Assembly: GCA_964611095.1 (NCBI GenBank)
Contig: CAZSWJ010000011.1
Location: 1-46,035, forward strand
DNA from: CAZKJL01 sp964611095
GTDB lineage: Bacteria; Patescibacteriota; Gracilibacteria; Peribacterales; Peribacteraceae
Length of the DNA stretch: 46,035 nt
Reading direction: 5' to 3'
Positions 26,595 through 34,166 of this stretch are shown one piece after another. Numbering within the stretch: the first letter of the stretch is position 1; each line of letters starts with the position of its first letter. The translations under genes were made by a program, and so were the position numbers. The notes below the pieces were generated by a model. The model was given only the letters and a program-made list of their open reading frames with translations. It searched no databases and was not told the origin of the DNA.

Positions 26595-26978
26595 ATGGCC
26601 ACATCGCCCACAGGTTCACAGAAAGACATCGTCCGATCGTTCCTCGATCTCGTCGTCGCGGGAAAAGTCGACGAAGGCTACGAAAAGTTCGTTCACCCAG
26701 AGTTCAAACATCACAACGTGTGGTTCAAGGGCGACAGGCAAACGCTGCTCGACGGCATGAAGGAAAGTCACACGCGTTTTCCCACGAAAAAGTTTGAAGT
26801 GCGAAAAATCATGGAAGAGGGCGATACGGTCGTGACGTACTCGTACATTTCTTTGGATGGCATGCAGGCCATGTCCGTCGTGCACATTTGCCGTCTCAAA
26901 GACGGAAAGATCATCGAGATGTGGGACTTGGGACAAGAGATTCCCGCCGATTCGCCCAATAAGAACGGGGCGTTTTAA
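26595..26978 (+). CDS. SnoaL-like (NTF2-fold) protein
   Basis: A 127-residue cytoplasmic protein of the SnoaL/NTF2-like fold: SFLDLVVAGKVDEGYEKFVHPEFKHHN, then a mid-region with KIMEEGDTVVTYSYI, then the final strand pair HICRLKDGKIIEMWD. Such proteins form cone-shaped pockets that may be enzymes or ligand binders. No catalytic set can be assigned. A TATGAT box at 26566-26571 and a C-rich leader precede it. The 3' end overlaps the convergent small membrane-protein gene. Confidence 0.85.
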   Translation: MATSPTGSQKDIVRSFLDLVVAGKVDEGYEKFVHPEFKHHNVWFKGDRQTLLDGMKESHTRFPTKKFEVRKIMEEGDTVVTYSYISLDGMQAMSVVHICRLKDGKIIEMWDLGQEIPADSPNKNGAF

Positions 26979-27267
26979 TCTTTTGCAGCTTCTTAAGTTG
27001 CTTTTCGATTTTATTGAGAGGTTTAATAAAATCTTTGTAAATCAGCCAGCCAATGTAGGTGAAAAAAACAGGAGATACAAAGAGAATCGCAAGGCGGTAT
27101 ATTTCATAGTCCATACCGCCTTTCTCTTTGATGATTTCATGAATTACCGTGATGAATTCGGAAAGAAACGCACTAGCGATCAATCCTAAAATAAACATGA
27201 GAAATGGCAGAGCTTCAGCGTGAGCTTTTTGTAACTTAGCCGTAAGTGCTTTTGATTCGCCGGCCAT
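26911..27267 (-). CDS. Small membrane protein, AT-rich, 3' end running into the SnoaL-like gene
   Basis: A 118-residue protein with two hydrophobic helices (about 20-45 and 58-80) and a basic amphipathic C-terminal region (KPLNKIEKQLKKLQKIK). No family recognised. The DNA from 26979 to 27267 is clearly AT-richer than its neighbours. The last 23 codons read through the opposite strand of the SnoaL-like gene, ending RRESLVPSPTSR, which looks like read-through after loss of a native stop. It starts 7 nt after the DUF1761 gene stop on the same strand. Confidence 0.55.
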   Translation of the reverse strand: MAGESKALTAKLQKAHAEALPFLMFILGLIASAFLSEFITVIHEIIKEKGGMDYEIYRLAILFVSPVFFTYIGWLIYKDFIKPLNKIEKQLKKLQKIKTPRSYWANRRESLVPSPTSR

Positions 27268-27274
27268 TTGGAAT

Positions 27275-27712
27275 TTACAGAGTGGCGTACAGCACAGCAG
27301 CAATCGCGAGCATGGAGCACAGGTTGTATGCCGCGTCGTAGCACGTGTGAGCGAACGACTTTCCTGCCCATGTGTGTTCGTTGAGGATGACGAGTGCGAC
27401 GAAGGGCAGCCACAGAATGACGGCGATGATGAGCGCTTGTCCGACGTTCGCAAGGCTTACGATCTGGAGAGTGCGTCCGATGACCGCCGATTGCACGAAC
27501 GCCATAAGGAGACTGGCACCGATGCCGGGCAGCATCATCGAAAACTTGATGTCTTCTTTCTTGGGCTCCGGGATGTTGTTGAACTTCATCCACTGCTTGC
27601 CGAAGAGCGGACCGTGCCACAGAAAGCCGATGAGGAACGATGCACCGATGGCGAGAACGACGCCGAGAACGTGCGTCTGCACGTACTGTGCGACGGCGAT
27701 GAGGTGAATCAT
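27275..27712 (-). CDS. DUF1761 membrane protein
   Basis: A 145-residue protein with four hydrophobic helices. GFLWHGPLFGKQWMKF (residues 29-44) is the signature of DUF1761, a family of four-helix membrane proteins without known function. TACACT on the minus strand lies 23 nt before the ATG and a pyrimidine-rich leader (TTTCCCCTCTTTCCTC) follows. Confidence 0.85.
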   Translation of the reverse strand: MIHLIAVAQYVQTHVLGVVLAIGASFLIGFLWHGPLFGKQWMKFNNIPEPKKEDIKFSMMLPGIGASLLMAFVQSAVIGRTLQIVSLANVGQALIIAVILWLPFVALVILNEHTWAGKSFAHTCYDAAYNLCSMLAIAAVLYATL

Positions 27713-27754
27713 GAGGAAAGAGGGGAAATTACCGAACAGTGTACTACGTTTCCC

Positions 27755-28855
27755 CTACGCCTCGCACGTGAAGCCGAACCACCGTCGCAAACGTTCGTTG
27801 AGGCGGTCGACCATCGAAAAATTCCCACCAAACCACTTTCCGACACGTTTGCATGTTCGCGCCTGAAACGGCGTTCGGGTCGGTGCGGAGGACGATGAAG
27901 AGGAGGAGGAAACGGAGGATGACGATGCGGCCACGATCGGCGTGGGAATCTCCGCGGCGACCGAGCTTGAGCTGCTGCTGCTCGTCGACGAGGATGCGGC
28001 TTCGCCCCGGAACGTCAGGTTGTTTCGTGCGCGCAGATTGAGCAGCCACACGGGCATGCTCGCTCCGCCTCCGTTTGCCGAGGACGAGGAAGCGGCAGGG
28101 GCGCTGTCGGGGTTGTCCGAACCGGCGACGATGTTGTCGACCTGCGTCGGCGTGAGGGCGTAGTCGTAGACGCGGAAGTCGTCGATGAGACCGTTGATGC
28201 CTTCGTCGCCCGTATGCCTCGTGCCGATGTACATCGTGCCGCTGAGCGCACGACCGCCCGAGGTTCCGGAAAACTTTTCAACGCCGGACACGTACAGCTT
28301 CACGTTGGTGCCGTCGTACGTGAATGCGATGTTGTACCACGTGCCGACGGTCATATCGAAACCCGTATCGCGCCACGATCCGTCGTAGAAAGCCAAACGA
28401 TGCACCGCGACGTTGCCGTACGTACCCGCGATTTCAAAGCCGTCGCCGCTCCAGCTGAGAATACGGTCGAAATTTCCCGATGCGGTTTCACCGTCCATCG
28501 TCGGCTTGTACCAAAAGGAGAATGTGCGCGCCGCGTTCGAACTGAAGTTCAGGCCCGACGGCCACGTTACTTGGACGCCGTCGCCGGTGCCCTCGAAGTT
28601 CAGGGCATAGGGGTTCGTGAATGACACGGGAGCAACCGTCGTCGTCCAGGTGGGATTCGGTGTTCTGAATGCCGCAGTGACGGCATTCGCGCTGCTGTCG
28701 GCGGGTGCGGTCCCCGTTCCCGCATCGAATCTCCAGTGCGCGATGGGGTCGGCTGCGGCGTGTGCCGTTTGCGCGAAAAGAAAAAGTACGGACATGCCAA
28801 CCGTCACCGTCGCAACCGTGAACAAGGCGATGAAATCATGTTTTCGTACCGTCAT
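27755..28855 (-). CDS. Exported LamG-domain protein with Ser-rich linker and Cys-containing tail
   Basis: A 366-residue exported protein. Signal peptide about 1-31. A LamG/concanavalin-A-like domain (about 34-235) has HWRFDAGTG, the FSFWYKP strand, WYNIAFTYDGTNVKLYV and GLIDDFRVYDYALT, all hallmarks of bacterial LamG-3. After residue 245 come poly-Ser linkers, then a basic tail with two Cys, CKRVGKWFGG and RWFGFTCEA. It is probably surface-bound and glycan-binding. The tail may be an anchoring signal. The ATG at 28855 follows TGGTATGCT, whose -10 ends 8 nt upstream. Confidence 0.85.
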   Translation of the reverse strand: MTVRKHDFIALFTVATVTVGMSVLFLFAQTAHAAADPIAHWRFDAGTGTAPADSSANAVTAAFRTPNPTWTTTVAPVSFTNPYALNFEGTGDGVQVTWPSGLNFSSNAARTFSFWYKPTMDGETASGNFDRILSWSGDGFEIAGTYGNVAVHRLAFYDGSWRDTGFDMTVGTWYNIAFTYDGTNVKLYVSGVEKFSGTSGGRALSGTMYIGTRHTGDEGINGLIDDFRVYDYALTPTQVDNIVAGSDNPDSAPAASSSSANGGGASMPVWLLNLRARNNLTFRGEAASSSTSSSSSSSVAAEIPTPIVAASSSSVSSSSSSSSAPTRTPFQARTCKRVGKWFGGNFSMVDRLNERLRRWFGFTCEA

Positions 28856-28964
28856 CGTTCCCCAGCATACCAAATGGTTTCGTCAAAAATAATTGCTTTG
28901 AAAATTCCGTCAATGTTCGCATGGTGGGACGCCGGAGACATGGTTCAGGTCGGCAACGTCCCCT

Positions 28965-30203
28965 TTACCGAGACTCCGCAGCCCTCAGGTACGACCTGAT
29001 GAACTCTTTGCACTCCGTGTCGCTCTCCGTCGTCGTACCGTGTCCACAAGCATTGGAAGCCGGATCGGGTCTGCCGCAGAGGATTCCATGGCAATGGTAG
29101 TAACCGCACTCATCGGGTTTCGAAAGATGAACGGCGGTCGGGAAATTTCTCTGCCGAGCTTGGTTCTCCTTCTGAATCTGGCTCAAGCGTGCCGCGATTT
29201 TTGCCTGAACGTCGGTAAGCTCCCGCTGGAGCTCGACCTTCTCCGCCTCTCTACGGCTCAGGAGGTTTCGGTAGAAATCGAGTGAGGATTCGATGGATAC
29301 TTTTCTTTCGGCACGAAGCGCATTGAGCGCACCTTCGAACTGCGTCTTCGTAGCCTCGGGCGGGATGTAGGTGTCGACATCCCGAAGGTTGCGCTCCAGG
29401 GGGCTCATACGTTTGCGTACATTGTCGATGCTGTCTTGGACGGCCTGAATTTCCCCAGGCAGAGCCGCGGCTCTGCCGCGAAGCGCGATGATTTCCGCAT
29501 CGAGGTTGGGGTCGAGCATCCGGCAGTTGAGGATCTCAACCGGAACGCTTCCGCCCGTCTCGCCACCGCCTCCCGTGGTCGCAAGATCGGTGAATTGCTT
29601 ATCCCCCGTCGGAGGATTGCATGCCTTTTCACGCGCGGCGAGTGCGTCCATCGCGGCCTTGAGAGCGGCCTTGAGCGCCTGCGTGTTTTTTCCAAACGTA
29701 TCGCGGATGCTCAGGACGGAGGCATCGTACGCATCGAAACATGCTTTGGTATCGGATTTCTCGTATGGCACGTCGGGCTTCGGGGGGTTGGCGGCACGAC
29801 ACTGGTCGAGAGCATCTTTGGATTTCTTGTACGTATTGTAGGCATCGTCACGCTTTGCGAAATAGCTTTGGAACTCGGCGTACGGAGCGTCGTCCGGAGG
29901 AGAGGAAATCCCGTTGAAACCGGCAACCGCAGCATCGCGCGTTTTTTGCGCATCGTCACACGGGTCGACGGGTTCGGCGTTCAAGCAACGGCTGAGCGTT
30001 TCGTCCGCATCGGCTTTTTCTCCCGCATACACTTGGACGCTCGCATTCACTCCGGCGTCGTACGTCGCCTGAAGACCGGCGCGAGCCGCATCGATGTCTT
30101 TGCATGCGACGCTCTCCGCATCAAAACTCTGCAGCGCAAAGAGAGCGGCTGCAACGATTGCTGCGGCAATCGCGGTGCCGCCGATTAAGGTGGATGTACG
30201 CAT
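28965..30203 (-). CDS. Exported coiled-coil protein with Cys/His-rich C-terminus
   Basis: A 412-residue protein of unknown family. A signal anchor spans residues 6-25. Residues 30-200 are helical and Ala/Asp/Lys-rich with Cys about every 30-40 residues, suggesting disulfide-linked helical hairpins. A Gly-rich break (TTGGGGETGGS) follows. A coiled coil (about 245-355) has clear heptads (LRAERKVSIESSLDFYRNLL). The last 45 residues hold CGYYHCHGILCG and GHGTTTESDTEC, possibly a metal-binding or disulfide-rich knot. TAGCCT lies 9 nt before the ATG, with TTGATT 18 bp further upstream. It might be a cell-wall spacer; this is not known. Confidence 0.7.
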   Translation of the reverse strand: MRTSTLIGGTAIAAAIVAAALFALQSFDAESVACKDIDAARAGLQATYDAGVNASVQVYAGEKADADETLSRCLNAEPVDPCDDAQKTRDAAVAGFNGISSPPDDAPYAEFQSYFAKRDDAYNTYKKSKDALDQCRAANPPKPDVPYEKSDTKACFDAYDASVLSIRDTFGKNTQALKAALKAAMDALAAREKACNPPTGDKQFTDLATTGGGGETGGSVPVEILNCRMLDPNLDAEIIALRGRAAALPGEIQAVQDSIDNVRKRMSPLERNLRDVDTYIPPEATKTQFEGALNALRAERKVSIESSLDFYRNLLSRREAEKVELQRELTDVQAKIAARLSQIQKENQARQRNFPTAVHLSKPDECGYYHCHGILCGRPDPASNACGHGTTTESDTECKEFIRSYLRAAESR

Positions 30204-30369
30204 ATGAAGACAAGGCTACCTCATCGAAGTCTCGTCAATCAACCGATCATATCGTCAGCATTGATCTTGCGACCGCGACAAAATTTCTTCGGCGTATCAT
30301 TTATTTTTCGAAACGAAAACCGACGTTCCGCTTTTGTCAGAAACGAAAAATCGTCCCGAACACAAGATC

Positions 30370-30378
30370 TGGTATGTC
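30370..30378 (+). promoter_or_regulatory. Putative extended -10 for the riboswitch-nrdBA transcript
   Basis: TGG followed by TATGTC (30373-30378) would start RNA near 30385, just where the conserved riboswitch sequence begins. No clear -35 is seen. Confidence 0.35.
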
Positions 30379-30384
30379 GATTTG

Positions 30385-30520
30385 CATCGGTACACCACAG
30401 GGAGCATAGTTTCGCTCACAGCGGTACAAGCTAAGAGGGTGCAATTCCCCACTGTCGCGCAACTGTTATAGCCAGACAGCTTGTAACCGGAGACTCGTCT
30501 CCCCGCCTCGCTCGCACGAA
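30385..30520 (+). ncRNA. Cobalamin (B12) riboswitch
   Basis: The core of the cobalamin riboswitch is recognisable: GGTGCAATTCC, then CACTGTCGCGCAACTGT (consensus CTGtCCCGCaACTGT with one change), then AGCCAGACAG corresponding to the AGCCaGgAgAC B12 box. A stable GGAGACTCGTCTCC hairpin (about 30489-30502) follows with no T-run, so control is probably at translation of nrdB. Boundaries are approximate. B12 binding would be expected to lower expression of the downstream reductase. The best-known precedent is B12 repression of class I nrdAB in Streptomyces. Confidence 0.8.
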
Positions 30521-30579
30521 GCATCTCGCCCTCACGATATCGAAACGACGTGACGACAGGTGCCCTTCCCCCCTCACCT

Positions 30580-31929
30580 GTGTCTCTTTCTTCAGCATCA
30601 TCGATCAATGACCTCGCGGTGATTCTCGCCGCGCTCCGCACCGGAACGAGCATCAAGAAGCGCGACGGAACGCTCGTAAAGTTCGATGAGAAGCGCATCG
30701 CCGACGCCATCGAAGGCGCGTTCCGCGAAGTGCTCGCCATTCCCGCAAACGAAATTCTTCCGTCATCCGTGGCGCACGACAGGGACGCAGTCATGCGTTC
30801 AGTTCTCGTTTCGTTCCTTCGCCGAACGTCGAATGAACCGCTCGAGGTGGAGGCGATTCAAGACACCGTGGAACAGGCACTCATGAGCGGAGGTTTCCAC
30901 GACGTCGCCAAGGCGTTCATCGTGTACCGTGCCGAGCGCGCCAAGGAGCGGAAGCGCGATCTCTTCAAAAAGCGCATCACGCTGAAGCCGTACGAATATC
31001 CAGAGCTCATCGAGTACGTCGATGCCATTCGTCACTCGTACTGGATTCACACGGAGTTCAACTTCACGAGCGACATTCAGGATTTCAAAGTCGGCATCAG
31101 CGACGTCGAACGGAGCGCGATCAAAAATACGCTCCTCGCCATCTCGCAGATCGAAGTCGCCGTGAAAACCTTTTGGGGAAACATGCACGAGAAAATCCCC
31201 AAGCCCGAGATCGGCGCCATCGGCGCGACGTTCGCCGAAAGCGAAGTGCGTCATCACGACGCGTACTCGCACTTGCTCGAAATTCTCGGGCTCAACGAAC
31301 AATTCAAAACGCTCTCCCAAAACCCCGTCATCATGGAACGGGTGAACTACTTGGAAACGGCTTTGCGCAATGGACGAAGCGAGGACCGCAAGGATTACAC
31401 GCAATCGGTGCTTCTGTTCTCGCTCTTCATCGAGCACGTGTCACTCTTCTCGCAGTTTCTCATCATCATGGCGTTCAATAAGCACCGTGACAGGCTCAAG
31501 GGCATCTCCAACGTCGTGGAGGCCACGTCCAAGGAAGAGCAGATTCACGGCAACTTCGGCATCGACCTCATTCGCATCATTCAAAAAGAGCATCCCGAAT
31601 GGTTCGGTCCGTCGCAGAAGCATGTCGTTCGCGCACTGTGCATGAAGGCGTTCCAGGCCGAGAGCAAAATCGTCGATTGGATTTTTGAAGCCGGTGAATT
31701 GGATTTTCTTCCCAAGGCGGTCATCAACGAATTCGTCAAACATCGTTTGAATAGTTCGCTGAGGAGCATCGGCATCGATCCGGTGTTCGACACGGACGCT
31801 GCGCTCCTGAAGCAGTCGGAATGGTTCAACGATGAAATCATCGGCACGAAGCACGGTGACTTCTTCAACAAGCGCTCGATCAACTACAACAAACGTAGCA
31901 AGAGCATCACGAGCAACGATCTTTTCTAA
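30580..31929 (+). CDS. nrdB: Class I ribonucleotide reductase small subunit with N-terminal ATP-cone
   Basis: A 449-residue R2 subunit that makes the radical needed by NrdA. Residues about 25-115 are an ATP-cone (IKKRDGTLVKFDEKRIADAIE), the allosteric on/off domain usually found on NrdA. The di-metal site is visible: Glu222 and His225 in ESEVRHHDAY, Glu285 in FIEHVS, Glu320 and His323 in EEQIH. The first ligand appears to be Glu192 (SQIEVA) rather than the Asp of E. coli. The radical Tyr is kept as Tyr229. The GTG at 30580 is preferred because a C-rich leader precedes it; an in-frame GTG at 30550 is an alternative. It is controlled by the upstream B12 riboswitch and lies 20 nt from nrdA. Confidence 0.92.
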   Translation: MSLSSASSINDLAVILAALRTGTSIKKRDGTLVKFDEKRIADAIEGAFREVLAIPANEILPSSVAHDRDAVMRSVLVSFLRRTSNEPLEVEAIQDTVEQALMSGGFHDVAKAFIVYRAERAKERKRDLFKKRITLKPYEYPELIEYVDAIRHSYWIHTEFNFTSDIQDFKVGISDVERSAIKNTLLAISQIEVAVKTFWGNMHEKIPKPEIGAIGATFAESEVRHHDAYSHLLEILGLNEQFKTLSQNPVIMERVNYLETALRNGRSEDRKDYTQSVLLFSLFIEHVSLFSQFLIIMAFNKHRDRLKGISNVVEATSKEEQIHGNFGIDLIRIIQKEHPEWFGPSQKHVVRALCMKAFQAESKIVDWIFEAGELDFLPKAVINEFVKHRLNSSLRSIGIDPVFDTDAALLKQSEWFNDEIIGTKHGDFFNKRSINYNKRSKSITSNDLF

Positions 31930-31949
31930 TCCCCTTTTCCCGCGCATTC

Positions 31950-33620
31950 ATGGACTGGCTCAATGACAATTCTCGTAAATTCCTGCAGTCGGGTTACCTG
32001 GTCGGCAGCATGACGCCCGAGGAACGAATTCGTCAGATTGCGAATCGCGCGGAAGAGATCAACGGTACGAAGGGCTTTGCCGATAAGTTCTACGGCTACA
32101 TGGAGCGCGGGTTCTTTTCGCTCGCGTCGCCCGTCTGGTCGAACTTCGGCATGAAGCGTGGGCTGCCTATCAGTTGTTTCGGCTCCTACATCGCCGACGA
32201 CATGGGCGAAATTCTGTATACCCAAGCCGAAATCGGCATGATGTCCAAAATGGGTGGAGGAACGTCGGGCTATTTCGGAGCGCTCCGTCACCGCGGTGCG
32301 CCCATCAAAGACAACGGCACGTCGGCGGGCTCGGTTCACTTCATGCAGCTCTTCGACAAAATGACGGACATCGTGAGCCAGGGCTCCACGCGCCGCGGAC
32401 AATTCGCACCGTACCTGCCGCTCGAGCATCCCGATGCCGATGAATTCCTCGATATCGGCACCGAAGGCAACCCGATTCAAAAGCTCACGCACGGCGTGAC
32501 CGTCGGCGATGAGTGGATGAACCAGATGATCGCCGGAGATGAGAAGAAGCGTGCGCTGTGGGCGAAAGTGATCCAGACGCGCAACGAAATCGGCTATCCG
32601 TACATCTTCTTCACGGACAACGTGAACAAGCAGACCGTCGACGTGTACAAGGACAAAGGCATGAAGATTTGGGCGAGCAATCTCTGCACGGAAATCATGC
32701 TCCCGAGCACCATCGACGAATCGTTCGTGTGCGTGCTCTCCTCCATCAACGTGCTGCACTACGACGCATGGAAGGACACCGATGCGGTGGAAACGCTCGT
32801 CGCGTTCCTCGATACGATTGTGACTGAATTCATCGAGAAGCTGGAGGCGTACCGCGATTCGGAGCGCGAGGAGGACAGAAAGACGTTTCTCTTCATGCGC
32901 CGCGCGTACACGTTCGCAAAGAGGCACCGCGCACTGGGCTTAGGCGTTCTCGGCTGGCACTCCTATCTGCAATCCAAAATGCTCGCATTCGAGAGCAAAG
33001 ATGCCGCGAAATTGAACTACGAAATCTTTAAACTGATTCAGGAGCGCTCGTACAAAGCATCCAAAGAACTTGCCGCAAAATTCGGTGAGCCGGAGGTCCT
33101 TAAGGGCTACGGGCGCCGCAACACGACACTCATGGCCGTTGCACCCACGACCAGCTCAGCGTTCATTCTCGGCCAGGTGTCGCAGGGCATCGAGCCCGTG
33201 TGGTCCAACTGTTACGTGAAGGACATTCAGAAAATCAAAACGACGATCAAGAATCCTTTCCTCACGAAACTGCTGGAGAAAAAGGGCAAGAACGACGATG
33301 CGACGTGGCACGACATCCGCAACCACGACGGATCGGTGCAGCATCTCGACTTCCTCACGGCCGAAGAAAAAGAGGTGTTCCTCACGTACCCCGAGATCGA
33401 CCAGATGGCGATCATCAACCAGGCTGCGGTCCGTCAGGAATTCATCGATCAGGGACAGTCGCTCAACTTGCTCATTCACCCCGATACTCCGGTGAAGACG
33501 ATCAACGAGTTTTACATCGCCGCGTGGAAGCTGGGTATCAAAACGCTCTACTACCAGCACAGCATGAATGCCGCGCAGCAGCTCAACCTCAAGAAAGTCT
33601 GCAAGGCGTGTGAGGCGTAG
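31950..33620 (+). CDS. nrdA: Class I ribonucleotide reductase large subunit, lacking ATP-cone
   Basis: A 556-residue catalytic subunit that reduces ribonucleotides to deoxyribonucleotides. Active-site residues: Cys76 (LPISCFGS), Asn244-Cys246-Glu248 (NLCTE, thiyl radical Cys) and Cys261 (VCVLSS, the redox partner of Cys76). The radical-relay pair is Tyr534-Tyr535, and the C-terminal Cys551/Cys554 (VCKACEA) accept electrons from thioredoxin or glutaredoxin. It starts directly at the catalytic region without the usual N-terminal ATP-cone, which is on NrdB instead. This explains the short length compared with about 760 residues in E. coli. The start ATG follows a pyrimidine-rich spacer. Confidence 0.95.
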   Translation: MDWLNDNSRKFLQSGYLVGSMTPEERIRQIANRAEEINGTKGFADKFYGYMERGFFSLASPVWSNFGMKRGLPISCFGSYIADDMGEILYTQAEIGMMSKMGGGTSGYFGALRHRGAPIKDNGTSAGSVHFMQLFDKMTDIVSQGSTRRGQFAPYLPLEHPDADEFLDIGTEGNPIQKLTHGVTVGDEWMNQMIAGDEKKRALWAKVIQTRNEIGYPYIFFTDNVNKQTVDVYKDKGMKIWASNLCTEIMLPSTIDESFVCVLSSINVLHYDAWKDTDAVETLVAFLDTIVTEFIEKLEAYRDSEREEDRKTFLFMRRAYTFAKRHRALGLGVLGWHSYLQSKMLAFESKDAAKLNYEIFKLIQERSYKASKELAAKFGEPEVLKGYGRRNTTLMAVAPTTSSAFILGQVSQGIEPVWSNCYVKDIQKIKTTIKNPFLTKLLEKKGKNDDATWHDIRNHDGSVQHLDFLTAEEKEVFLTYPEIDQMAIINQAAVRQEFIDQGQSLNLLIHPDTPVKTINEFYIAAWKLGIKTLYYQHSMNAAQQLNLKKVCKACEA

Positions 33621-33630
33621 GTGTGAATAC

Positions 33631-34089
33631 TCAGCCCTTCTTTATCGCACCTTGGAACGCTGCAATAAGTGACTCAAGAGCGAGAATCGAAATTGCAAGC
33701 GAGAGTGCAAATATCGAAGTGCTGAAGATTACGCCACCAATTGCTGCCATGCCTTCACTTACCATCCAGAACATCTCTGCTATGCCAAATCCTACTGGCA
33801 GGCCCGTACCCGCAAGCACGGCTGCACCAACTACGATCGGAAGCTTTGGTTTGAGGTTCTCAAATGGAAGTGCTGATGCGGCTGCAGCAAGTGCAAAACA
33901 GAAGAAAACAAGCTGCAGAGTTACGTCTGCACCATTTTCACTGTTAAGTGGATTATACTGCGAAAGGATTCCAATAAATCCCATCCACAGCACAAGTGTA
34001 AGTGCGAAAGCGAAGAGAAAATATGGGACTGGCAACATGAAAAGCCAATCCATAAATTTCACAAATCTAACATATCGATTGATAGACAT
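33631..34089 (-). CDS. Four-helix membrane protein, AT-richer insert
   Basis: A 152-residue protein with about four hydrophobic helices (roughly 12-38, 55-72, 82-105, 115-145) and no recognised family. The ATG at 34089 is chosen because a TATACT box ends 6 nt before it. A longer frame back to a GTG at 34161 exists. It is convergent with nrdA (stops 10 nt apart) and divergent from the 411-residue gene. Base composition is less GC-rich than nrdA, so recent acquisition with its neighbour is possible. Confidence 0.6.
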   Translation of the reverse strand: MSINRYVRFVKFMDWLFMLPVPYFLFAFALTLVLWMGFIGILSQYNPLNSENGADVTLQLVFFCFALAAAASALPFENLKPKLPIVVGAAVLAGTGLPVGFGIAEMFWMVSEGMAAIGGVIFSTSIFALSLAISILALESLIAAFQGAIKKG

Positions 34090-34151
34090 AAGCAAAGTAT
34101 ACATCGCCAAGAGACGGACAAACCAAAACAAGTCATCATTTAGATTAGCGC

Positions 34152-34157
34152 TATAAT
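34152..34157 (+). promoter_or_regulatory. Consensus -10 (TATAAT) of the 411-residue membrane-protein gene
   Basis: A perfect TATAAT ends 9 nt before the ATG at 34167, so the mRNA would be leaderless or nearly so. No convincing -35. Confidence 0.55.
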
Positions 34158-34166
34158 CCACGCACT

